Source: Immundisolibacter sp. (GTDB lineage: Bacteria > Pseudomonadota > Gammaproteobacteria > Immundisolibacterales > Immundisolibacteraceae). From it: a stretch of DNA of 17,410 nucleotides. The notes beneath the pieces were generated by a model, which had not been told where the DNA came from, did no database searches, and saw only the letters and a list, made by a program, of their open reading frames with translations. Within the stretch, counting starts at the first letter, position 1, and every line of letters starts with the position of its first letter. Below are positions 1-6,912 of this stretch, one piece after another. Made by a program: the position numbers and the translations under genes. The stretch lies in the NCBI RefSeq assembly GCF_041601295.1, contig NZ_JBFIII010000060.1, forward strand, positions 1 through 17,410, in the 5' to 3' direction.

Positions 1-1692
1 CAGCAGCCCCACCCGCGCCCCCGGCTGCACCCCACAGCCGATCAGGTGGCGCGCCAGCCGGTTGGCCGCCGCGTTCAGCTCGCCGTACCCAAGCGCCGAA
101 TCGCCACAGCGCACCGCCTCGGCCGAGCCACGCCCCGACACCGTCTGCTCGAACCACGCCACCACACCCCGATCCGGCCACGCCAGCTCGCCCGCCGGGT
201 TCCACTGCGTCAGCTGCTGGTCACGCTCGGCAGGCGTGAGAATGGACAGGTCTGCAACCGCAACTTCCGGATTGGCGCCAGCCGCCTGTAACAACCGAAG
301 CCAGTGGTCAAGCATCCGCTCCGCAAATGCCTGGTCAATAATGTCGGTGTTGTACTCCAGCTCCCCGTAATGAACACCCGCGTTTACATAAATGCCAAGT
401 GTCAAATCAAATTTCGCGGTCCCCGTGTGGACCGGAAAGTATTCCAGTTCCAACCCGGGAAAACGTATTTCATCGATGGCACTTGCCCCCTGATAGGAGA
501 AAAGCACCTGAAACAAAGGTGACTGATTCGCGATGCGAGGCACTGACAACTCATCGACCAGCCGATCGAAGGGAATAGCTTTCTGACTCAGCTCGTCGAG
601 CATAGTCGCCCGCACTCGGGACAGCATTTCACGGAAACAGGGTCTGCCGGACAAATCAGCGGGGACCGCTCTGGTATCGACTAGAAACCCGACAATATCC
701 GCGCTCTCGCTCAACTCCCTATTCGCGACTGGCATACCAACAAGAAAGTGTTCCTGGCCGCAGTACCGCGACAACAACACTTGAAACGCGGCTAAAAAGG
801 CCACATTCGGGGTTGTCTGCGTTTGCCGACACAGGCTGTCGAGCGTGGCCATGACTGGTTGAGGAACTCTAAACCGCAGACAGCCGCCCGCGTAACTGCG
901 CTCTTTAGGTCGCGCCGAGGGGTCCACCAGTTCCAAGGCAGCATGGCTGTCTATTAACTGGTGCCATTTTTCTAGAGCTACTGACCAATCCTGATCGATG
1001 TTATTTTTACGATTCCATTCTGAAAAATCGAGAAATTGCAAGGCGGATTCGGTCAATAGTTCTTGGCCATTAAATCGAGCCTTCTCGTAGGCTACTATCA
1101 GGTCTCGTAATAGAACATTCATTGACCATCCATCCGCCACAATGTGATGAACGGTCAACACGAGTACATGATGATTCGAGGCAAGTCGGAAAATTCGCGC
1201 TCTAAGTAGGGGCGGAACTGTCAGATCAAAGGGTCGAGCCACTTCGGCATCGGCGCGTCGGCGCAACGCCGCTTCCTGTTCATGGTCCGGGAGGCTGGCC
1301 AGGTCATCCACCGTTAACTCAAGCGCAGCTTCATCAAGAATTTTCTGATAACCAGTGCCGGCCTGCGTCACGACCGCGGATCGTAGCGCCTCATGTCGAG
1401 AAATCAGCGCCTGTAACGCACTGCGCAGCCGGCCAAGGTCCAACGAACCGCGTAAGCGCAAGGCTACAGCGATGTTATAGACGGCAAGGCCGGGTTGTAG
1501 ATGTTCGAGGAACCACAAGCGTTCTTGCGCTAGCGACAGACGGTGGAGGGCGTGATCACGCGGCGCTTTGGGAATTGATACCCCAATTTCACGAGTCGCC
1601 GGCCGCTTCCCGAGACGGCGCAGAACTTCCTGTCGCTGGGCTTGCGACAAGCTGGAAAGTCGCTCAACTAGGTTTTCCGGGGGTGAAATCAC
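1..1692 (-). CDS. Non-ribosomal peptide synthetase, N-terminal part (condensation domain plus start of adenylation domain); cut by window edge
   Basis: The frame is open without a stop for 564 codons and leaves the window at base 1. Residues 1–45 include a short amphipathic stretch (LVERLSSLSQAQRQEVLRRL) that resembles N-terminal docking helices of NRPS proteins. A condensation domain follows at about residues 48–480: C1-like SLAQERLWFLEHLQPG, the catalytic HHIVADG at 182–188, VGFLVDTRAV near 334 and IPFDRLVDEL near 373. The adenylation domain begins near residue 510 and shows YGELNAAANRLARHL before the cut. Condensation domains join an upstream acyl or peptidyl thioester to the amino acid held by the same module, so a first domain of this kind needs a partner protein or an acyl starter. 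The GTG start is chosen for its purine-rich Shine-Dalgarno sequence; no ATG fits better. The amino acid specificity lies outside the window. The family call is secure; the product is unknown. Confidence 0.93.
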   Translation of the reverse strand, partial: MISPPENLVERLSSLSQAQRQEVLRRLGKRPATREIGVSIPKAPRDHALHRLSLAQERLWFLEHLQPGLAVYNIAVALRLRGSLDLGRLRSALQALISRHEALRSAVVTQAGTGYQKILDEAALELTVDDLASLPDHEQEAALRRRADAEVARPFDLTVPPLLRARIFRLASNHHVLVLTVHHIVADGWSMNVLLRDLIVAYEKARFNGQELLTESALQFLDFSEWNRKNNIDQDWSVALEKWHQLIDSHAALELVDPSARPKERSYAGGCLRFRVPQPVMATLDSLCRQTQTTPNVAFLAAFQVLLSRYCGQEHFLVGMPVANRELSESADIVGFLVDTRAVPADLSGRPCFREMLSRVRATMLDELSQKAIPFDRLVDELSVPRIANQSPLFQVLFSYQGASAIDEIRFPGLELEYFPVHTGTAKFDLTLGIYVNAGVHYGELEYNTDIIDQAFAERMLDHWLRLLQAAGANPEVAVADLSILTPAERDQQLTQWNPAGELAWPDRGVVAWFEQTVSGRGSAEAVRCGDSALGYGELNAAANRLARHLIGCGVQPGARVGLL

Positions 1693-1695
1693 CGA

Positions 1696-1706
1696 CCTTC
1701 CCTTCC
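1696..1706 (-). promoter_or_regulatory. Ribosome binding site that fixes the NRPS GTG start
   Basis: On the minus strand the bases GGAAGGGAAGG lie just before the GTG at 1692. The GGAAGG core ends 8 nt from the start codon. This supports GTG initiation for the NRPS. Confidence 0.6.
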
Positions 1707-1758
1707 TTGGTAAGGAAACTTATCCCTGTCACCGAACTTGATTAGACATCTTCAAAAC

Positions 1759-1786
1759 TTTATGAAAGATGCCCAATTGACGCCAA
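1759..1786 (-). promoter_or_regulatory. Weak candidate sigma-70 promoter for the NRPS gene
   Basis: On the minus strand TTGGCG (1786–1781) and CATAAA (1764–1759) are separated by 16 nt. Each matches its consensus at four of six bases, and the pair would place transcription about 60 nt before the GTG. The match is modest and other AT-rich sites in the leader could serve instead. Confidence 0.25.
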
Positions 1787-1792
1787 AGGCCT

Positions 1793-1814
1793 CTCCAAAT
1801 CAATCAATTTGGAG
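1793..1814. repeat. 8-bp inverted repeat in the NRPS leader, possible operator
   Basis: CTCCAAAT (1793–1800) and ATTTGGAG (1807–1814) are perfect inverted copies around a 6-base spacer. Neither strand has a T-tract after it, so it does not look like a terminator. It sits about 100 bp before the NRPS start and just upstream of the candidate promoter, a plausible place for a regulator or an mRNA hairpin. Confidence 0.5.
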
Positions 1815-1980
1815 GTATCAGTATTTACTGTGCAACCCGCCTAGTTCTATGGCTGAAGTTGGCAGTGAGAGATCGCCACCACCTACGGCGCAAGGCAGTT
1901 TCCATAAATCCGTGATGCGCAGAATGGTCGTCATCAAACGGATTAAAATCTAGCCCGCGATTGAAAATTCACGACTGGGC

Positions 1981-1994
1981 ACGAGCCAGCTCGT
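1981..1994. repeat. Short inverted repeat ACGAGC-CA-GCTCGT
   Basis: Two perfect 6-bp arms are separated by two bases, about 290 bp upstream of the NRPS start in an AT-rich stretch. The size and tight spacing fit a dimeric regulator site, but a 6-bp arm can also occur by chance. Confidence 0.3.
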
Positions 1995-2387
1995 ATGGAT
2001 ATAAAATCAAGTGCTGTTAGATGCACCATAATATTACTCCCACATGATCCCACAGCCGCTCGAATCAACCGCGCGCCCATCAACAGCAACAAAACCCGCC
2101 TCCGTCACCACGCCAGACTATCGTCCCCAGCCAAGTAAAAGTAGCAAAAATGGTTACCCCAAAGTACTAATACACCGCGACGGTTACCGGCGCTCTACCC
2201 ACGTCCTCACCCCTATGGCGACGGGCGCGAACACCCTGCTCTGACGACAGTGACCCTTGACAGGTGGGGGCGAAATGCTAACACACCATGCACCAGACTT
2301 GCCCAGCTCGCCCTGCCTTTGCACCATACCGCGGCGTCAGTCCGCCGCTACCAGTCCGTGGCAAACACGCAGGAACATCGACTCTGC

Positions 2388-3641
2388 TCACCCGGTCTTT
2401 TCCTCGGGTATTTCAAATGCCTTCGAGTACCAGTCAAACTGCTCCTGGACGCGCTGGCGACTGAGGCCAAACTGTGTCAATTCGTAGCGATGACGGGTAT
2501 GAAGACCATTGCGCGTCGTCTCCACGCGGTTCCGCACGCGGGCTTCCATGGCGGGCGGCATGGTCCAACCAAACTGCCGATAAATACCCGACACGGCACC
2601 GAGTGGATCAGCGACCAGGTCAGCGTACTGCACGTCGACAAACCGCCGCGGATCATGACGTTGCCGCGCATCCAGCGCCCGACGCAGTAAATCGCCCAAG
2701 GTGTCGGCAGTTTGCTGCCCAATCTGCGAGCCATCCAACGCATCGCTATAGATGCCGCGCGTCAAACCGACCAGGCTACAAAAAGAGGCCACTACCTTGA
2801 CGGCATCGCGGTGCAGAAACACGAAGCGCGCATCGGGATAAGTTTTGATCAGTGCGTCGATCATGGGCAAATGTGCGGGTGACTTCAGAACCCAATGAGA
2901 ACCACTGTGCAACGCATCCAGCACGCAAAGCTGGTGGCGGTGATACCGCGCCGTAGGACCGTAATCGAGCGTTTTCAACCACTGAGCGTACTGAGGAACG
3001 TTGAGGCTGGGCAAAAAGGCTGCCGTAGCGAAGCTATGCAGTAACAGACCGCCACATTCCGCCGGACCGTCGACAGGCTCGGCGTGAATGGTCTTGAAAC
3101 CGGGCGCGAGATAGTCCAACAACGCAAAGCCCCAGCGTGCGTTCAGGCGCTGCAAGGTCCCAGGCAAGGGTCTGCGCCTGGGGTCGCCCTGCGCCCGCAT
3201 CGACTCTGCCGCAGACAGATAACGCGCTGCTGGATCACAGGCCAGCAGGGTATGTAGAAAGGTGCTACCCGTTCGCGGGAAACCGAGCACAAATATAGGC
3301 GACGCAATCTGGCGCTTCGCTATCGCAGGTTCCAGCCGCAATTTCTCTTCCATGTACAGGCGGTTGCATAACAATGTATGCAACATACCCTTCCAGGCAA
3401 AGCGTCCGAACCTATTGAGCTGGGCATTGCCGTTGATATCGTCGACCAATATTTCAAAAGCCTCGACGAAACTCCGTTCGCCGAAATTCTGTAACCGGGT
3501 AAACTGACACGCCCGCGCCATCAAAGAATCGGCATCAATCGCGAGCCTTTCATCGATTGACGGCAGGCGTTCGGCGACGTAATTAAAAATACGTACCGGA
3601 AAGCGACGAACCGGCTTCTTCAACTCAACTGTATTACCCAT
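2388..3641 (-). CDS. Sulfotransferase family protein
   Basis: The 417-residue protein carries the 5'-phosphosulfate loop FPRTGST (residues 121–127) that binds PAPS. It also has WVLKSPAHL at 250–258 and the 3'-phosphate site RFVFLHRDAVKVVASF at 272–287, with Arg278 and Ser286 as the expected ligands. This is the layout of the Sulfotransfer_3 type. The N-terminal 110 residues (DADSLMARACQ onward) are a helical extension usual in this long bacterial branch. Such enzymes move sulfate from PAPS to a hydroxyl or amine; the acceptor cannot be read from sequence. The ATG start has no clear Shine-Dalgarno sequence. It is encoded on the NRPS strand, 695 bp upstream of it, and its composition is AT-richer than the core genes, so a tailoring role is possible but unproven. 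Confidence 0.85.
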   Translation of the reverse strand: MGNTVELKKPVRRFPVRIFNYVAERLPSIDERLAIDADSLMARACQFTRLQNFGERSFVEAFEILVDDINGNAQLNRFGRFAWKGMLHTLLCNRLYMEEKLRLEPAIAKRQIASPIFVLGFPRTGSTFLHTLLACDPAARYLSAAESMRAQGDPRRRPLPGTLQRLNARWGFALLDYLAPGFKTIHAEPVDGPAECGGLLLHSFATAAFLPSLNVPQYAQWLKTLDYGPTARYHRHQLCVLDALHSGSHWVLKSPAHLPMIDALIKTYPDARFVFLHRDAVKVVASFCSLVGLTRGIYSDALDGSQIGQQTADTLGDLLRRALDARQRHDPRRFVDVQYADLVADPLGAVSGIYRQFGWTMPPAMEARVRNRVETTRNGLHTRHRYELTQFGLSRQRVQEQFDWYSKAFEIPEEKTG

Positions 3642-3852
3642 TTAAAATCATGTCAGGGGATGGTGCCGAACGCCAAGAATAAACCTTAACGAATGTTAGT
3701 TGATGCCCGTACAATGTTGATTGCGGGCGGCATATAAACAATCCTCTTCAGTCTGCCTACCTGCAGAAATGTGGCTGAAGGAGAATTTTTTGTCCAGAAT
3801 AGCGATTGCCGAAAACTGCGACGGCCAAGGCTTACCAGTCTTATCCGGAACG

Positions 3853-4596
3853 TCAAATCAGCATCCAGACAACCGCCGCGACAACGCCCATTACAAGCAA
3901 ATACTGGATCAGTCGTGAAATTTTATTACCGAATACATAGCTAATGGGTTGCACATCCGACACGATCGAGTCTTGCCCTACCAGGGACTTCGCTGTACAA
4001 AAGACCCTGACGCTATCGTCCAGCAAGGTCAGATGTTCAAAGTGCTCATCGATCGCCTCTGTTAAAGGCAATGCCCGCTCTAACAACTTCTGGGCGCCCA
4101 GTTGCGTTACCAAGTAGCTTTGCGTACCCCAAATTCGCCCGCGCAGCCTGCCGTCAGGGGCCAGCGCGGCCCGCTTGAGGTAGCCAAAGAAATAAGCGTC
4201 CAGGGAATCCAGATCAATCCGGTCGACGTCCGCGGCTAATGCAGCAGCAAAATCCGGAACGAATCTTACGTCGTCTTCAAAAATAACGCAGCGCTTCACC
4301 CCGCCCAGAACCACTTTCTGCCAGACTGCCAGATGACTCAGATAACAGCCGATGACGCCCCGCTTCACTCCCAGCGGCGCGGTATGGGTTGTCTTTACAA
4401 TGGAGGCCAAGCGCACGGAAAGCCGCGCATCATCAAACCCGACGTCGGCGCCGTCGACTGCAGAGACTCGCTGCACAGATGGAAATCCTGCCATGACAAT
4501 CGCATTCCGGGCGCGTTCCCAGCGCTCCGGACGTCGGTCAAGGTTAATGCAATAAACCGCGTCGACCCCGATAGTCTCTTCCAACGCCTTCTTCAT
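3853..4596 (-). CDS. Glycosyltransferase family 25 (LOS/LPS-type) protein with C-terminal membrane anchor
   Basis: The 247-residue protein has the GT25 signatures: VYCINLDRRPERWERAR at 14–30, GVIGCYLSHLAVWQKVV at 80–96, the acidic VIFEDDVRF at 104–112 that probably binds the metal and nucleotide sugar, and SLVGQDSIVSDV at 204–215. Family members transfer a hexose, often galactose, onto lipooligosaccharide or collagen-like acceptors. The last 19 residues (229–247) are a hydrophobic segment ending in VVWMLI. This suggests a tail anchor in the inner membrane facing the cytosol and is unusual for the family. The ribosome site is weak (AGG about 9 nt before ATG). A 211-bp gap separates it from the downstream sulfotransferase on the same strand. 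Alternative: a surface-polysaccharide gene unrelated to the NRPS. Confidence 0.82.
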   Translation of the reverse strand: MKKALEETIGVDAVYCINLDRRPERWERARNAIVMAGFPSVQRVSAVDGADVGFDDARLSVRLASIVKTTHTAPLGVKRGVIGCYLSHLAVWQKVVLGGVKRCVIFEDDVRFVPDFAAALAADVDRIDLDSLDAYFFGYLKRAALAPDGRLRGRIWGTQSYLVTQLGAQKLLERALPLTEAIDEHFEHLTLLDDSVRVFCTAKSLVGQDSIVSDVQPISYVFGNKISRLIQYLLVMGVVAAVVWMLI

Positions 4597-4690
4597 CCAG
4601 CAACCTAATCAGTCCGAGTCTCGTGCAGGCCACTAGAAGCAGCTTGTTGGGCAGCTATCCCACTATACGCTACCCGGACAGGCGACTCAT

Positions 4691-5665
4691 TCAATGCCAA
4701 AGCGCTCCGTGCAGCGCCACGCCCTGCGCACCCCGCGCACGGGCGGAGTCGAGGTCCTCGCCACGCATGCCACCCAAGGCGAAGACCGGCAACCCTGCGG
4801 CCTGCGCGAGTTCTTCGAACCGTGCCCATCCAAGCGGCGTTTGCTGCGGGTGACTCGACGTGGCAGCCACCGGCGACAGGACGGCAAAGTCACAGCCAAT
4901 GCGCGCGGCCTGTTCCAGTTCGTCCGCGTCATGGCAAGAAGCCGCGAGCCACTGATCCGGAGGCAGCGGACGCGAGGTGAACTGCTTAACCGCCCGTGCC
5001 GGCAGATGAACACCCGCAGCAGCAAGGCCAAGCGCCAGGTCAATATCGCCATGCAACAACAGCGACAGGCCCGTCAGGCGGACGCGGTCCAACGCGGCAA
5101 TCGCCAATGCACGGTACCTGGCCGGCGGCAGACCAGGACAGCGCAGGCAAGCCAAGCGCACACCGCGGGTCACGAGGCTGTCCATCCGCTCCAGAAAGGC
5201 CGTGTGGTCACCGTCACAGTTACCGTGGATGGCATAAATATGCGGCAAGCGAGCGGCGGCGAGGAGTGGACCGTTGGCTGCCGGCATCGTCGCCGGATCA
5301 ATGGCTCCCGGCGCCACCCACTTCAGGACCTGGCCCTCCCGGCCACTGACATCGCCCGCCCATGTGCGTACTTCGAAGGCATGAAGCAGGACCTGACGTG
5401 CGGCGTGACCGTCATCGGCCGGATAGTGGTAGCGATGCCGAATCAGGGGCTGCACGGTCACCGCATCGATACCCAGTTCCTCGCGCAATTCGCGTGTCAG
5501 CGCCTGTTCATCGGTCTCGTGGGGTTCCACTTTGCCGCCAGGAAACTCCCAGTAACCGGCCATATGCGCTCCGTCACGACGTTGGCTGAGAAGGATATGG
5601 CCACTGCCCGGATGCCGCAGCACACCCACCGCCACCTCGACTGGCGCCTCCTGCGTGCCGTTCAC
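4691..5665 (-). CDS. mutT: Nudix hydrolase fused to a ThiE-like domain (MutT, 8-oxo-dGTP pyrophosphatase type)
   Basis: The 324-residue protein has an N-terminal Nudix domain with a complete box at residues 44–66 (G44, E50, R58, E59, E62, E63, G65) preceded by GYWEFPGG. Residues about 142–322 form a TIM-barrel-like domain related to thiamine phosphate synthase (GVHLPARAV, DFAVLSPVAATSSHP, LPVFALGGM). The usual ThiE substrate-binding QLR-x-K near its start is replaced by ACLRCPGLP, so ThiE activity is unlikely. The Nudix part is expected to remove oxidised dGTP from the nucleotide pool. GTG 5665 is chosen because GGAGGG lies 5 nt upstream and the argJ stop is 16 nt before it; an upstream start at 5767 would overlap argJ by about 85 bp and add a low-complexity tail. 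It is the last gene of the M23–secA–argJ–mutT operon. Confidence 0.9.
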   Translation of the reverse strand: MNGTQEAPVEVAVGVLRHPGSGHILLSQRRDGAHMAGYWEFPGGKVEPHETDEQALTRELREELGIDAVTVQPLIRHRYHYPADDGHAARQVLLHAFEVRTWAGDVSGREGQVLKWVAPGAIDPATMPAANGPLLAAARLPHIYAIHGNCDGDHTAFLERMDSLVTRGVRLACLRCPGLPPARYRALAIAALDRVRLTGLSLLLHGDIDLALGLAAAGVHLPARAVKQFTSRPLPPDQWLAASCHDADELEQAARIGCDFAVLSPVAATSSHPQQTPLGWARFEELAQAAGLPVFALGGMRGEDLDSARARGAQGVALHGALWH

Positions 5666-5670
5666 GCGCT

Positions 5671-5676
5671 CCCTCC
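5671..5676 (-). promoter_or_regulatory. Ribosome binding site that fixes the mutT GTG start
   Basis: GGAGGG on the minus strand lies between the argJ stop (5684–5682) and GTG 5665, with 5 nt spacing. It decides in favour of the short form of the Nudix protein. Confidence 0.75.
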
Positions 5677-5681
5677 GACGG

Positions 5682-6899
5682 TCAGGTGCGGTATTCGGCG
5701 TTGATGCGGACATAGTCGTACGAGAAATCGCAGGTCCAGACGGTGGTCTTCGCGTTGCCGCGGCCAAGCTCCGCCCGCACGGTAATTTCGTCCTGGGCCA
5801 TTACCGCCTGACCGCGGACTTCGGTGTAATCGTCGGCCCGAGCACCACCGCGCACGACGCATACATCGTCCAGGTACACGCTGACGCCCTCAATGGAAAG
5901 CCCTGCCAGCCCGGCATAACCCACAGCAGCCAGGACGCGACCCCAGTTGGGATCGCTGGCGAAGAATGCGGTCTTGACCAGCGGCGAGCGGGCGATGGCA
6001 TAGGCAACTTGCGCGCACTCGTGCCGGTCCTTTCCGCCCTCGACCTGCACCGTGATGAACTTGGTGGCGCCCTCGCCATCACGCACGATAGCCTGCGCCA
6101 ATACCCGACAGACCTCATCCACTGCGCCTTGCAGCGCCTCGCCGAGGCCGCTCGACAGATCCCGGATATTCACGCCGCCCTTGCCGGTGGCCAGCAGTAC
6201 GCAGGCATCATTGGTAGACGTGTCGCCGTCCACACTGATGCGGTTGAAGCTTCCGGCGACCGCGCTAGTCAGACAATCCTGCAGCAATGGCTGCGCAACG
6301 GCCGCGTCGGTGGCGACAAAGGCCAGCAAGGTTGCCATGTTGGGATGGATCATGCCCGAACCCTTGGCGATGCCGGTGACCGTGATCGGGCCCTCGGCCG
6401 TCATTACGCTAACGCTGTGGCCCTTGGCTACGGTATCGGTGGTCATGATGGCATGCGCGGCGGCGTTCCAAGCTTCAGGTGCAAGACTCGCCAGCGCCGC
6501 GGGCAGAACCGTAGTAATACGTTCCACTGGCAGCAGCTCACCGATAACGCCGGTGGAAAACGGCAGTACCGCTGAGGCTTCGCACCCGGCAAGCCGTGCG
6601 AGCTCGGCACAGCATGCCTCGGCAGCGGCGTAACCTGCGGCGCCGGTCCCCGCATTCGCGTTGCCGCTGTTGATCAGCAGATAACGCGGCGCGGTGGCCG
6701 AAAGGTGGTCTTTGGCTAACGCGACTGGCGCGGCGCAAAAGGCGTTCTGGGTAAACACAGCTGCCGCCTGACTGCCAGGGGCGAGTTCCAGCACGACAAC
6801 GTCGTCGCGACTGGCCTTGCGCACGCCCGCAGCCACTGCGGCCAGGCGCACGCCGGCCACCGGCCGCAACAGCTCAGGCGCGGCGAGCTTTACCGCCAT
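5682..6899 (-). CDS. argJ: Bifunctional ornithine acetyltransferase / N-acetylglutamate synthase
   Basis: The 405-residue protein is full length for ArgJ. It has the self-cleavage region HPNMATLLAF, with Thr190 as the residue expected to become the N-terminal nucleophile of the beta chain. Other family features are LLINSGNANAGTG (74–86), TTDTVAKG (153–160) and the C-terminal end NAEYRT. ArgJ returns the acetyl group from N-acetylornithine to glutamate in the cyclic arginine pathway; some members also use acetyl-CoA, which cannot be decided here. It starts 13 bp after the secA stop, and its purine-rich ribosome site (GAGGGTGG) overlaps that stop, pointing to translational coupling in the operon. 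Confidence 0.97.
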   Translation of the reverse strand: MAVKLAAPELLRPVAGVRLAAVAAGVRKASRDDVVVLELAPGSQAAAVFTQNAFCAAPVALAKDHLSATAPRYLLINSGNANAGTGAAGYAAAEACCAELARLAGCEASAVLPFSTGVIGELLPVERITTVLPAALASLAPEAWNAAAHAIMTTDTVAKGHSVSVMTAEGPITVTGIAKGSGMIHPNMATLLAFVATDAAVAQPLLQDCLTSAVAGSFNRISVDGDTSTNDACVLLATGKGGVNIRDLSSGLGEALQGAVDEVCRVLAQAIVRDGEGATKFITVQVEGGKDRHECAQVAYAIARSPLVKTAFFASDPNWGRVLAAVGYAGLAGLSIEGVSVYLDDVCVVRGGARADDYTEVRGQAVMAQDEITVRAELGRGNAKTTVWTCDFSYDYVRINAEYRT

Positions 6900-6912
6900 T
6901 GACGGACCACCC

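Larger units (their letters stand above)
1693..2387. other. 695-bp gene-free stretch between sulfotransferase and NRPS genes
   Basis: No convincing coding region is found on either strand. Two plus-strand frames of 66–71 codons (1738–1953 and 2044–2244) have low-complexity, proline- and serine-rich translations, no good ribosome site and no family resemblance. The part nearest the NRPS is AT-rich and carries the ribosome site, a weak promoter candidate and the two inverted repeats listed separately. The part near 2090–2380 shows no clear terminator after the sulfotransferase stop. The length suggests a regulated leader or the remains of decayed genes. Confidence 0.6.

Noticed and set aside
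1738..1953. Possible small plus-strand gene of 71 codons
   Set aside because: No ribosome site, no family resemblance, and it covers the NRPS leader signals.
2044..2244. Possible small plus-strand gene of 66 codons
   Set aside because: Low-complexity translation without a ribosome site. It could be a relic, but nothing supports expression.
3721..3918. Plus-strand frame of 65 codons between the sulfotransferase and glycosyltransferase genes
   Set aside because: It overlaps the 3' end of the glycosyltransferase gene and shows no recognisable features.
4653..4680. Inverted repeat GGGTAGC/GCTGCCC after mutT as a terminator
   Set aside because: It needs a G–T pair and a 13-base loop and has no T-tract, so the evidence is too weak to list.
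4694..5704. Plus-strand open frame of 336 codons
   Set aside because: Antisense to the Nudix/ThiE-like gene, with a low-complexity, basic translation.
5666..5767. Longer start for the Nudix protein at 5767
   Set aside because: It would overlap argJ by about 85 bp, and the extra 34 residues are low complexity. GTG 5665 has GGAGGG at good spacing.
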